Assembly: GCA_036768485.1 (NCBI GenBank)
Contig: JAVLUZ010000154.1
Coordinates: 263,308-327,307 of the forward strand
Source of the DNA: Mermis nigrescens
Lineage: Eukaryota; Nematoda; Enoplea; Mermithida; Mermithidae
Length of the DNA stretch: 64,000 nucleotides
Direction: 5' to 3'
Below are positions 11,068-21,404 of this stretch, piece after piece; the stretch's first letter is position 1; each line of letters starts with the position of its first letter. A program made the translations under genes and the position numbers. The notes beneath the pieces were generated by a model. The model made no database searches. It was given only the letters and a program-made list of their open reading frames with translations, and had not been told where the DNA came from.

Positions 11068-11349
11068 CATTGATGCACAGCAGGGTTGGTTTTGGGAGGG
11101 GTCAGTTGGTTCCTGTATGGGTCCAAAATTCAGCTTTTTGGGGCCACAATGACGCCAAAAACTGGCATTAACACTGAAATAGCATAAAAATATCATAAAT
11201 TTACAGTTTCCAATGAATTTCAGGCACTTTTGGAGAAAGACTTGGATTTTCATCTATTTTTAGCTTTCATTTTATCTTTTTTTGATAAAAATTTTTAATT
11301 TTTCTATTCTGGGGGTCAGGACTATTAGACATTCTCAGGAGCATGTCTG
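11068..11349 (+). mobile_element. F2 MITE
   Basis: A 282-bp element starting CATTGATGCACAGCA and ending GAGCATGTCTG. The flanking 8-mers GTCTATGC and GTCTACAT share their first five bases. Family marks are GGGTCCAAAATT, AATGACGCCAAAAACTGG and a Pol-like T-rich middle ending in ATTCTGGGGGTCAGGAC. Non-coding. Confidence 0.75.
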
Positions 11350-11385
11350 GTCTACATCCCAACCCACGAGTGATTGTGATTGGAT

Positions 11386-11524
11386 CACTTATGCACAGCA
11401 TGACTGGCCTATTGGGGTTAGGTGGTCTGTTTGGGTCAAAAATTGAGCTTTTATTTGCGTCAAAATAATGCTAAAACTTGGTATAAATGCTAAAATTATG
11501 ATTTCTTGTTGGGGTGTGTATCTG
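11386..11524 (+). mobile_element. F2 MITE, 3'-truncated
   Basis: The left part of an F2 copy (start CACTTATGCACAGCATG, then GGGTCAAAAATTGAGC and GCGTCAAAATAATGC) stops exactly where the GTTAGAC-rich element begins. The remainder is not found after that element. Confidence 0.6.
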
Positions 11525-12499
11525 CAGCCGCTTTCACAACGCGGTCTAACTTTTGAGCCGGCTAACTAGAGTTAGACTGCTAACTTTTGAGTTAGCCAGC
11601 TAAAGTTAGACCACAAGTTTTTCGGTTTCACAAAGCAGTCGAACTCCAGGTCTAACTTGAGACTGGACTAACCTTCTTGAGCCTAGTCTTTTATTGAGCG
11701 CAGGCTATATTTATGACTTTCACTGACTAGCTCCGCTTGATCCTGGGCTAACTTTGTTGGTGCCTGGACCATATTAGCGTCTTATAGAGGAAAAACGGTT
11801 CGCACCAATACTATCTCTCACATAAAAAACATATTTTGTTCGTAGATTTTCACTTCCACCTTGCACCCAAAACTTTTACTTTAAGAGAAATATTTTCCAA
11901 GAATACTCCTGCAAGAAATAAATGAAGGGTAAAATGACTCTGACTAGCAAATTATGTAGCAAGAAGACTGCCGTAATATAATTTCGGACAGTAAAATTTT
12001 ACACGCTATCACTATATTTAATATCACGGTATTGCTTCATTTTGGATCAATCCTGCACTAAATTTATGAACAATCGGCAAACATTTTGTGAAATTTTCAA
12101 AATTTTCAAACTTTAATGAAAAATGATTTTTAGTACAAAATTTTTCAGTAAAAAATAATCATGCAAAATTTATCTTACCTAAGGACACAATATGCTTTGA
12201 AACAATATGTTTAATCAAAGTTAAACCACGAGTTAGACTCCTCCTGACCAGTCTAACTTTTTGATGCTGTCTATAACTAAAAGTTAGCCGGCTAACTAAC
12301 TTAGACTGCTTTGTGGAACACCTCGGTCTAACTAGATTTTCGCCTGTCTCAAAAAAGTTAGTCTGCTAACTTTTTGAGACTGCCACAAAGTTAGACCGCT
12401 TTGTGAAATGGTCTATAAAAAGTTGGCAGTCTAACTTCCCGGTCTTATCAAAAGTTAGCCGGCTAACTCGAGTTAGACTGCTTTGTGAAACCACTGCTG
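11525..12499. mobile_element. DNA element with GTTAGAC-rich palindromic ends
   Basis: The left end is CAGCCGCTTTCACAACGC and the inverted right end is CAGCAGTGGTTTCACAAAGC. Both continue into GTCTAAC. About 150-250 bp at each side are packed with GTTAGAC/GTCTAAC and AGTTAGCCGGCTAACT motifs that can fold into many hairpins, and the motif TTTCACAAAGC recurs inside. The 500-bp centre is AT-rich and non-coding. Flanking 8-mers do not match, so the superfamily is open; the TIR style resembles other non-autonomous DNA transposons. Confidence 0.7.
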
Positions 12500-12760
12500 G
12501 AATACCACTGTGCCAATGTGTGATAATAGCCATGTACTGGCAGCACTGAAATCTTGAGAGATGGGTGTAAATGGTTAAAAAATTCAATATTTAGCGATTC
12601 TGACAATATCTGGGGTTGTTGGTATTATTCAATTAGACGGATATGCAAATTCCTCCAACATTGCATGCAACCCTCACTTTCATGCTTGATTACGACTGAA
12701 TTTTATGACTGTAAAATTCTAAATATGAATTATTGCATCATTTATAACAATTTTTTATAG

Positions 12761-12847
12761 GAAAACCAATTGCAACAAGTATTCAAAGAGCTATCTTTGC
12801 TGCAGATGCCTCAAGACGTTCAGAATATTAAAAGTCCACATGTGTAA
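12761..12847 (+). CDS. Candidate terminal exon, unknown protein
   Basis: After a good acceptor (TTTTTTATAG) an open frame of 28 codons begins ENQLQQVFKELSLLQMPQDV and ends at TAA, with an AATAAA at 12879-12884. The first half could form a short coiled coil. The MPQDV stretch looks slightly like IPQDI in the exon at 15563, which may be coincidence. There is no recognised family and no identified upstream exon. The call rests on splice site, frame and poly(A) signal only. Confidence 0.25.
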   Translation, partial: ENQLQQVFKELSLLQMPQDVQNIKSPHV

Positions 12848-13153
12848 CCAGTGTTTTAAAGGTGTAAGAGATCAAAAAATAAATGGAGAAATTAACCATG
12901 TTTATGAAAAGGAATAAAGCTGACAGAAAACTTGATATCTTTGCCTAAGATAAAATTTTTTATATTCTGTTTTTGCAAAAGATAATTTTTTCCGATCATG
13001 CACTGGTTTAACAACATAGTTTTTTGTGAAAGAACATAGATGTTGTAGCTTTATAATATGCAGAGCATACACATAAAAAATTGAGAAAGTTACTTCATTT
13101 TTCAAGTGAATATTGCTATTTATGTTTTGTATTGTTTGCAAATGAAGTACAAC

Positions 13154-13372
13154 CATATGTGGGCACAAAGGGTTGGGGTATGCACCCCCAGAAGGCCAAA
13201 TACAATTCAATTTTTTAATTTTTTTTGTTTTTTTGCAAGTTTTAGATGTTAATGGATAGGCTCAATGGGAAACATTGAAAAATGGTGTTCTTTCCATACC
13301 ACCATTTTTAAGACCAATGTTTTGACCTAAAAAGTCTTGCAAGCCCCAGAAGTTTGGTGAGGCCCACCTGTA
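13154..13372 (-). mobile_element. F1 MITE, reverse orientation
   Basis: A 219-bp copy. The flanking 8-mers AGTACAAC and ACTACAAC match at 7 of 8. The outer right end is decayed (CCACCTGTA). Confidence 0.88.
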
Positions 13373-15562
13373 ACTACAACATTAATATGTGAGTTCTTCC
13401 ATGCCTGCTCAGGCACATAGCTGAGCTTTTTTCCACTGAAAAATAAATTTATTTTCCCAGACAGGTTAATATGCACCGATAGCTTAGGCTACAATATATT
13501 AATGTTTTTAAGACCCAATGTTCAATGTGATTTAAAATCTACTTAATTTGATATGTTCAAATAACAAATGAGTTAAGTCACAGCCAGATAGACCAGAATA
13601 GTTGATTGAAATTAAAAACCATTAAAAAAGGCTAAAATATGACATTTTTAAGATTGTCAAAAGAACCACTTGTTCTTACAAACCAAAGTTATGCATTTGA
13701 GATAGATATTCTCAAGACCCAACTATTTTCCTGGTTTTCACTATCTTATCATAAATACTTGTGAAGCTATTAAGATTTGATGGTCAAAATTTTTACATTA
13801 TATGGGCATACCATAGAAAATCAGTTTTTAACGTCACTTTTAAATAAGTTTGTCATATGAGCTGGTTTCTAGCACAATAATTAGATAATCCTGTCTACCA
13901 TTAATTTATCTTAAGCTACATGTAACTTTATTCTGGCTCGGCCTCAAATCATACACAATGTATAAAATTAGCAACTTTTGAATCAGGAATCAGTCTTTAT
14001 TGTATGGTGACAACAAAGTGTGAAATATCAGGAGATAGAAGGACTATGTCCTCGAAATTTTGAAAGTTTGTATATTTCTCTCCAAGGCTCAACCAGAAGG
14101 AAAAGATTAAAAGTTATTGAAGGATGTCCGGTAGATAATTAAAAAGGTCAATTCATTCAGCATGTTGCAGATTTCTCGTTTTATATTACTTTGAAGTGTC
14201 CAGATTTGTAATGATAAAGCTAACATGTGTATACTTGCCAGAGTTTTATTTTTTGAGATGCACTAATTGTTACAATAAACATGCATGATTGAGAAATTCA
14301 GGAACAACTAATTCTTTTCTTTTTTTCTTCATAAAATGGTTTAAAATGAATTTCCTTTTTTTCTTCATAAAATGGTTCAAAATGAATTGAATTGAGTGCT
14401 AGCATAATCCTTTTTATACTCGTATGGTGCTCCTCTCAAAAGGCTTTAGAAAACACTATTATTTTCCTTAGCTACAAATTGTATCAAGACTTAATCTCAT
14501 CTCCCAAATTTCCGAAAATCAAAAACAGCTATGTTCCTACACTCATCTGTGGTCCTGAACAATCATTTCTTTGTATGCGAGTTATGTCCTAACCTTTTTT
14601 TGATTCAAAGGTTTTCTGTACTATCAAATTAAAAAATGAGTGCTAAAATTGCTGAAATGTGTAACAGCCTGGTGTAATGCACATATCCCCATTTAACGTG
14701 ACAATTTTTGCAAAAAAGGATTTATAATCAGTAATGCCCATCTCTTCTGTAAGATTCTTATTTTTTAATGTTAAATTCTTAAGAACTTATTTTTAATATG
14801 AAATTCTTAAAAATAAGTCGAGAAATGTACGCAAAGTCATTTGAGCCGAGAAGAAAACAGTTCAGACATAATATCTGGCACAAACAATGGTAAGCTCGAT
14901 TTATAACTGGAAATTGTCACATGTTCGAGAATTTGTTTGTTAAATTTAGCTTTAGGGCATACAGATTTGTTTTAAGGTCTATTTGTCATTTGATTGCCTT
15001 TAAATTTATTGAAGACTACCAATTCTTTTAAAACTAGAAAATCTGTGCAAGAAGTATAGATGCATGAATTTATCTGGATTAATATACCTGTTTTATATTT
15101 CAAAGAACTACATCAGGTATATGGAATAAGTATATAATTAAACAAATTACATTTTATATCTTAGTTGTTATTTTTAACTTTATAAATTCTAAATTAATAA
15201 TTGAAATTGGACTTTTTATGCTATTCAGTATGAATTGATCTTCTTGAATCACTATTTGCAAAAAATGGATAAATACCTTTTTAAAAACTAGCAAAATATA
15301 AATTGTTTTGAAAAATGCGAATCATCTACAGAATTATCAATGCATGAATGAAGAACATTATTCTGAGCACAATTATCATTAGCAACATAATATATTTTGT
15401 TGCAACCTCATAATTATGCATATTTAAAATTTGAAATCTTTAAGGTCTCCACAGTGTTTAGCAATATCATTCCAAATCGTTTTTGCAGATTAAGATTATA
15501 GATTTATGATGTGGTACTACTTGCCAAATTTTTTTATTATCCAATATTGTCATTCCATGCAG
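13373..15562. other. AT-rich DNA, no feature recognised
   Basis: About 2.2 kb with low GC and frequent stops in all frames. No repeat family member could be identified. The end of this stretch is the acceptor used by the exon at 15563. Confidence 0.5.
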
Positions 15563-15869
15563 GCAATGAAGACAACGACATAGAAAGTGGTGACATAAGC
15601 AGCTTTGACCAGCCGTCCACACCAGGCACTGAAATCTTTGGCCCCAATCAAATGGACCACTTATTGTCCATTAATGATAGGCTTTGAAAATGTGGATTGG
15701 ACAAGGAAATACCCCAAGACATTCATGTAATCCAGTCGATTAAGAAAGTTTATCTGAACGTTGCCAGTTCTGCTCCAGCCAATGCGGCCAGAATAGAAAT
15801 GGCGCTTTGCTGGCGTTTTTACTACATTTGCGCCAAGTCTAATGCTGTGGAAAAGCGTGCCAATTTAAA
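15563..15869 (+). pseudogene. Exon of a decayed tyrosine-recombinase-like gene (first visible exon)
   Basis: The acceptor CCATGCAG opens a frame of about 102 codons, clearly more GC-rich than its surroundings, ending at AATTTAAA|GTAAGC. It is interrupted by one in-frame TGA at codon 42. Recognisable stretches are SSFDQPSTPGTEIFGPNQ before the stop and KVYLNVASSAPANAARIEMA after it. I do not recognise this part alone. It is linked to 18723-19340 because it ends in phase 2 and that block starts with exactly one completing base, so splicing would give an unbroken frame across a 2,853-bp intron (15870-18722). Confidence 0.5.
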
Positions 15870-16202
15870 GTAAGCAAATACAGCTAATCATACTACAATC
15901 TTCTAATTAAAATACTGCATAATATAATCCAACTATTTCCTTTTTCATATTAATTAATTTATATCAAAATTTTTGTTTTAGCATAAGAAACTAACTGTTC
16001 CTTTTTTGATTAAACAGAACAGTTAGTTTAGTTTATTATGGAGTAACATATATGTTACAAGTGTGTTATGCTGTTTAGAGCACTTCAGATTAAAAGAAGT
16101 TTCAGATATTAATAAGTAAATCATGTGAATAGAGTATTTATGATTGTGTGAAATATGTAAGATATTTAGATTTTTTTGATTTCTGAAAACATGTTTGTTT
16201 AA

Positions 16203-16762
16203 CCCTCCGTTTACTATCATTGTTTTTGCAGTCAAAGTGCTCTATCATGGCATATACTCCTAGTGCATATTAAGCTATGCCTTCTTAACATTCTCTGACT
16301 GCTATTACTTTCATTTAGTGCAATTTTATATGTTCTTTCTGAATATGTATGTTATTTTTTGTGAAAGTCATTTTCGAAAGAGGTATAATTAAAAACTATC
16401 ATAATGCATAAGAATAGGCACCTGTTGGACATAATGCAAAAACAAGAAAAAGTAGATTTTTGTTGTGTTAAAGACATCCAGTAGATGCATTTAAAGAAAT
16501 GGATAGGAAAATACCACTAAATTTTCTTATTAGAACCTTATTTTTACATCTTGAGTTTATGTAATATCACTGTAAAAAAGTCAACAAATGCCTATTTCTT
16601 ATTACTCTATAACTCCTCTTCAAGCTAAACCATTAAAAACGATGTAACCAAAGCCAAAACGAGCCTAGACAAAGTTTTGGTCACATGGATAAGGTAGGAC
16701 AGAAATAAATGCCACGAAAGTGATTCATTATGCCTCCAGCATAGCACATGGTAAATAGAGGG
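16203..16762 (-). mobile_element. Z2: piggyBac-like MITE in intron, TTAA on both sides
   Basis: A 560-bp inverted copy of 1329-1885. It starts CCCTCCGTTTAC and ends GTAAATAGAGGG, with TTAA at 16199-16202 and 16763-16766. TTAA duplication with CCC...GGG ends is diagnostic of the piggyBac superfamily. Non-coding. Confidence 0.85.
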
Positions 16763-17206
16763 TTAATAGAAACAATCTCAATGTTAATTTGAATAAATAT
16801 CATTTACAAGATACGTGACCTTAGCCTGCTCTGAAGTTCTTCCTCCTTTCTCCTCATAGCAAAATTTTGGTATCATTGAAAAATCATGTTGTAATTCGAA
16901 ACAATCATTCAAAAATATTCCTGAAGAATTGCGTTTAGACATGACCGGAGATGCAAAGCATTGCCAATCAGGCTGGGGAATCAGCTCGGTCTGTGTGGAG
17001 AGAGGGTCAAAAATTGTGCTGCTTTGGGCCAAAATGACCTCATAAATTTTGTTTGGTTCAAGAATAGCGTTAAAACTACATTATTACACACTTTTCCCAT
17101 CAATTTGAAGCGCTTTTGAATAACATTTTCGATTTTCATCTGTTTTTGGCCTTTATTTTTGCCTCATTTTACCCACAAAAATTTCCATTTTCTCATTCTG
17201 CAGGAC

Positions 17207-17490
17207 CACATATGGACGTGGTCTGGTGTATCCATCCCCCAGAAGGCCGAATACCCCCCTCTCCAAGAATTCAAAATACCATTCCCTCAGATTTCAATTT
17301 CTGATTTTTTTTTGTTTTTTTGCAATTTTTTGATGCCAATGGATAATGCTTGATGAAAAACATTGAAAAATGGTGTTTTTTAGCCATACCATTATACCAT
17401 TTCAAGACTATTTTTAACCTTTGAAAAATCTTGTGCAGGCACACACACTCACACACACACACCTAAAATTTTTGGTGCTGCCCACCTATG
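17207..17490 (-). mobile_element. F1 MITE nested in F2, carrying a CA microsatellite
   Basis: The flanks TGCAGGAC and GTCAGGAC match at the last six of 8 bases. The copy is longer than average because a CA run (about 17437-17463) has expanded inside it. Confidence 0.85.
17437..17463 (+). repeat. (CA)n microsatellite inside F1
   Basis: A short run of CA units with one T interruption, located between the CTTGTGCAGG segment and the right end of the F1 copy. Confidence 0.8.
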
Positions 17491-17498
17491 GTCAGGAC

Positions 17499-17781
17499 CA
17501 AAGATGCACAGCATGGCCGATCAAGAGGAGGTTTAAGCTAGTCTAAGTGGTAAGATATTCAGCCTTTTTTGGGCCGAAAGGATCTCAAAAACTGGTATAA
17601 GCAGTAAAATAGCACTAGAACTACATTATTACACATTTTTGAAGCACTTTTGAAGAAAATTTCAAATTTTTTAACATTTTAGCGTCTCATTTTGCCCTTC
17701 ATCTTAACCTCAAAATTTCCCATTTGTTCACTCTGATGGTGGCATGGTTTAGGACCCCCAAACTCCCCACATCCATGTCCG
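17499..17781 (+). mobile_element. F2 MITE nested in F2, perfect 8-bp duplication
   Basis: Starts CAAAGATGCACAGCATGG and ends CATCCATGTCCG. The flanks are identical, GTCAGGAC at 17491-17498 and 17782-17789. The left one also serves as the right flank of the F1 copy next door. Confidence 0.85.
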
Positions 17782-17826
17782 GTCAGGACCCCAAACCCTA
17801 CCCCTTTGTAAATGTCTGTACATGAC

Positions 17827-18722
17827 TGGAGGTTTATGCTCTACACATCAGTTGAAAAAGTGTTAATTTTTTCAAGAAATGCTTTAAAATGACAGAATAC
17901 TGTCGATTTATGCAATGTTAACATTATTTGATAGCCGATACTAGCTTTTGGAATCTTTCAAAAAGCTCGATTCCACCCTTCCTTAGAGCAACCCGGCTGC
18001 TGTTTGTTAATGTTTAGTACCATTCATGATATGAGGACGCATAACGGGGTTCCTGCCGCAAAAGCACCCCCCAGAAATTGTTATCTTTTTCGGAAAAATT
18101 GTATAAAGTTTTAGCGATCTGATGGCTCAGAAGTGTAAAATCTCTGGTACACGCCTCATGTTTTCACATTTTGACTATATATTAATCAATCAAATGTATT
18201 TTTAGAAACTTTTTCAAAATTTTCGCTATTTTTGGAGAAAAAAAGACAGTCAACAATGCTATAAATTTTTTTTTAAACGTATTTCAAGGATGAGTTATAT
18301 AATCAACCAAATGGAAAAATTTGTAAATTTATCACTGCGTAAAAACAATGAAATTGCCGGAGAACAGTTTAAAATAAAATATGTTTTCTCGAAATACTTC
18401 AGAATGACCAGAAACTCTAGATTAACATTGGCTGAACATGGTTCTAAAATCAATTTGGCACGAAAAAACCGATTTGTTAGATCATGGTCATGTTGTGCCT
18501 GTATGATTTTGCTATTTCTTCGATTTAAAATCATCATGTATAGGTAGCACAGAAATAATATAGGATTTGACCAGAACTATTATAAAAAATTGATCAATTT
18601 TGGGGGTTTTCAGGGACTGTATGTGTCTACGCCCAAGATAATTTCACATTTGTATGCTCAACCCCCAACAACTTTACAATAGAATCTTTAAGAAATTATC
18701 AAGGTAAATCGTAAAATTTTAG
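17827..18722. other. Intron-like AT-rich DNA, no feature recognised
   Basis: Remainder of the putative intron between the two recombinase-like exons. There are G-runs near 18050 and 18600 but no inverted ends that I can pair. The last bases (AAAATTTTAG) form the splice acceptor. Confidence 0.4.
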
Positions 18723-19341
18723 ACTTCTGGCAGATCATTTGGACTTGATCATAAAGTGGATCTCTGATCTCTGCTTGTTGGGCAGAATGAGCCCGGACAC
18801 GATTTTGGATTACATCAATGTTGTCAAGCATTTGACGAAATATGCCGACGAATGTTGCCCTGAACTTGACAAAAAATCTAGAAAGATAATTTCGGATGTA
18901 TCACAGAAAATCTCGCTAGTTCAGAAAGGCATATCTTGGCATCAAACCTAGTGCTATCGGTCAAAGGTTTTAGAAAAAGCTACTAAGTCCTTGAAGATTG
19001 ATGATGACTTAAAAAATCTGTTCTACAATCATGATTATAAAGATTAGACCAAGAATTGTGGAAAAAAATTGAAGCAGGACAAATCACATTCGATGATGAG
19101 GACAGGATCTACTGCATATGCATTTCTATTATATTAGGCCAGAAGTTTCAAATACCATCTGTCGCGAAAAATTTGACCCTAGAAGTGTACATGTCCAAGC
19201 AGAGCAATTGACAAGTCTTGGTGCTGAGCACAAGACAGGACAACAAGGTCCCGCTCCATTTTTACTGGACCCTAATGAAAAATTTTATTTCAAATATTAC
19301 AGGATTCATATTCGCTCTAAGCAGTATTTAAATCTATTTTA
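18723..19341 (+). pseudogene. Decayed tyrosine-recombinase-like coding block
   Basis: The first frame starts LLADHLDLIIKWISDLCL and contains RMSPDTILDYINVVKHLTKY. This is the layout of the SAM-like core-binding domain of tyrosine recombinases and of related animal proteins derived from Crypton/YR transposons. A stop occurs at about 18949. Further fragments in shifted frames continue the family pattern: FDDEDRIYCICISIILGQKF and then EHKTGQQGPAPFLLDPNEKF, the HKT..GPA motif typical of the start of the catalytic domain in this group. The C-terminal His-x-x-Arg...Tyr part is missing. Frameshifts and stops mark it as dead. The assignment rests on pattern resemblance only. Confidence 0.5.
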
Positions 19342-19683
19342 ACAATACATGTAATAATTTTTTTCTAAATTACTATGTAAATTATATTTTCACTGTAATA
19401 ACAAAATTTTCTATAAATTATTTACACCAGATCATTTATGGTACATTTATGTATTAAAGAATGTACATAAACTGTATGCTTCATTGCTGAAATTCAAATT
19501 GGCTATTACTGCAGAGAAGTATTGGGATATAGGTGGAAGGCGATCTATAGGGAAGATGCCCAGCAAAAATTTCTTAACAGGGGATCTGCTTCTAAAATGT
19601 GTAGTATTTCAAATGTGTTCATTACTAAACATTAAAATGTGAAAAGTGTTGCGATTTTTATAAATCATACTCAGATAATCAAA

Positions 19684-20755
19684 TTAAATGTATATAATAA
19701 TTTCTACTCCAGAATCAGGCAAAGCATCTGCAAACTTATCCTTAATACTTGTTGTTCCTTCGCGCATTAGATCCCAATGCCTACTATCATCCACATCAGG
19801 CGTCAGGTCGAACACAAAGAAATAATGACTTGTTTTACACTTGTCTCTGCTAATAAAATTACCTTTAATGCCCAATATCACGTGTATTGTACATCTGATT
19901 AAAAGCCTGTATAAACTCATTATGCTTGAATGACACATTTAGTGAATGAGTTTGCCCTCTTCGCATTACTCTTACATCATAAATGCCAAATGGTTTGAAA
20001 TTAAATGGCGATTTTGACAAACTGCCTCGACATGCTTTTCCCTCAGCACAAGCAAAAACTGGATGTCCTGGCAGCTGTCCTGTGAACAATGTGAAATTTG
20101 GTGTTTCTATGGAAGGATTAGAAATCTGCATATTTGTCATGATGACTGTTGTTTATGATACTCTGCAGTATATGCTAACATTGTTTGCTTAAGTGCTGAC
20201 ACTTTCTAGTACCTACCTCCACTTTTGAACAAGCAGTTTCATTACTAAAACATTTCTAATGTGATATCTTCAAAACACTGTAGGACAAAATTGTAGCTCT
20301 TCCAGTGTAATTCTAGGCAAAAATCTTTGAAATTCAGCAAATACCTGTCTTAAGAGAACAAGTCGATATTTTAAGGTGCAGTTACTTCTATGATACTCGA
20401 GTCTTTGAACAACTCCGCGTCTTCCTTGAACCCTTTATTATCATCAACATCTATATTTGCCCCACCTTCATGAAAATACCGCACAGACTGAAGATGTGAT
20501 GATTTTGCATTATAGCCGTAATTTAATTCTGTTTCAACATATGATCTTTATGCAAACAAATCAGAGCTGTCAAACACTAATTGACCGCCTGAAAGACACT
20601 TGACTTGCTAAAGTTGATTGGGGCATAATTTGGTAGTGCTAAAGCTACTGCAGGAAGTTGATTTTTTAATTCTAAGCACCATGTATATATAGATTCTGCT
20701 CATTTGCAAATAGTGAGAATCAGGTGGGATCCTGAATTTGTATGAGCCTTCATTT
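19684..20755 (-). pseudogene. Polinton-related F54H12.2-like (capsid-type) protein, broken
   Basis: Read on the - strand, fragments in at least three frames follow the order of the metazoan family known as F54H12.2-like, which occurs in and around Maverick/Polinton (adintovirus-like) elements and is thought to be a virion structural protein. Recognisable pieces are SYVETELNYGYNAKSSHLQ (about 20550-20490), FTLFTGQLPGHPVFACAEG and SKSPFNFKPFGIYDVRVM (20110-19960), and YFFVFDLTPDVDDSRHWDL then FADALPDSGVEIIIYI at the end. An in-frame stop lies at about 20552 just before the first motif, and frameshifts lie between the other pieces. The C-terminus stops short of the family's usual end. This is an inactive genomic relic. 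Confidence 0.7.
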
Positions 20756-20778
20756 GTTTTTGGGTGCATAGGCTACAT

Positions 20779-21039
20779 CACACCTGGGCGTGGGGGGTTT
20801 GGGGTATGCAATCCTCGAAAAAAAAATACTTCCCACAAACCAAAATACCCTCACCCCAGAATTCAATTTTTTAAATTTTTTTTGTTTTTCAGCAATTTTT
20901 TGATGCTATTGTAAAGTGCTCGATGAGAAACGTTGACAAATGGTGTTTTTAGACAATTCCACTATTTTTAAGGCTATTTTTGACCTTTGAATAATCTTGT
21001 ACTCATTCGCACCCAGAATTTTGGTACTGCCCACGTATG
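20779..21039 (-). mobile_element. F1 MITE inserted in the Polinton relic
   Basis: A 261-bp copy; flanks GGCTACAT and GGCTGCAC match at 6 of 8. It separates the two Polinton-derived coding remnants, so it is younger than they are. Confidence 0.88.
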
Positions 21040-21193
21040 GGCTGCACTTTGTCCCAAAATCCTCTTCTAATACACAATTGGGTAGGAGGGATTGTGAAAA
21101 GATAGAGATTTTACGTCTAGTAGAGCCATTTTTGAATTACTTCTGTAAAAGCATAATTATTCATATTTATAGACTTTTTCTTGGAGCCTTCAT

Positions 21194-21335
21194 TTAAGAA
21201 TATTTTTGGCAGGCTTTAAATACCGGCTTCCCTTGTGCTACATCTGATGCAATCTTGGCACCTGCCACTAATGCATGTTTGCCTGCACTTTTACCAATAG
21301 ATCTCAATACAGGCCATAATAAATAATGATTAGAA
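21194..21335 (-). pseudogene. Polinton-like small core/minor virion protein fragment
   Basis: The - strand frame reads NHYLLWPVLRSIGKSAGKHA followed by LVAGAKIASDVAQGKPVFKA. This resembles the small basic, Gly/Ala-rich protein commonly encoded next to the F54H12.2-like gene in Polinton/adintovirus-type elements (pattern PLL...GK.AL..G..IASDV..GK). The order on the - strand, this protein first and the capsid-type protein next, fits that arrangement. Its 5' part is replaced by a fragment of the F1 repeat, so the start is lost. Confidence 0.55.
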
Positions 21336-21339
21336 GAAA

Positions 21340-21404
21340 CTCCTTTTTTTGACCTTTTGAAAAAATCTTGCCCCATTAAGAACTTTGGTGCCGCCCACCT
21401 ATTG
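21340..21404 (-). mobile_element. F1 MITE fragment
   Basis: Only the last 65 bp of a reverse F1 copy (TTGACCTTTTGAAAAAATCT through GCCGCCCACCTATTG). The break point coincides with the truncated end of the Polinton small-protein frame, so the junction may be a deletion or rearrangement. Confidence 0.7.

Larger units (their letters stand above)
16946..17818 (+). mobile_element. F2 MITE, oldest layer of a three-element nest
   Basis: Starts near CGGAGATGCAAAGC and resumes after two inner insertions to end AATGTCTG. Its own flanks GACATGAC (16938-16945) and TACATGAC (17819-17826) match at 7 of 8. The interior shows the F2 marks GGGCCAAAATGACCTC and CATTATTACACAC. An F1 and another F2 copy were inserted next to each other near its 3' end. 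Confidence 0.75.

Noticed and set aside
11525..12499. An 8-bp target duplication for the GTTAGAC element (hAT assignment)
   Set aside because: The flanking octamers TGTATCTG and GAATACCA do not match, so no superfamily is assigned.
21194..21376. Full 60-residue ORF starting MGQDFF as the Polinton small protein
   Set aside because: The first residues derive from the F1 repeat fragment at 21340-21404. Only the part from about 21335 downwards matches the protein pattern.
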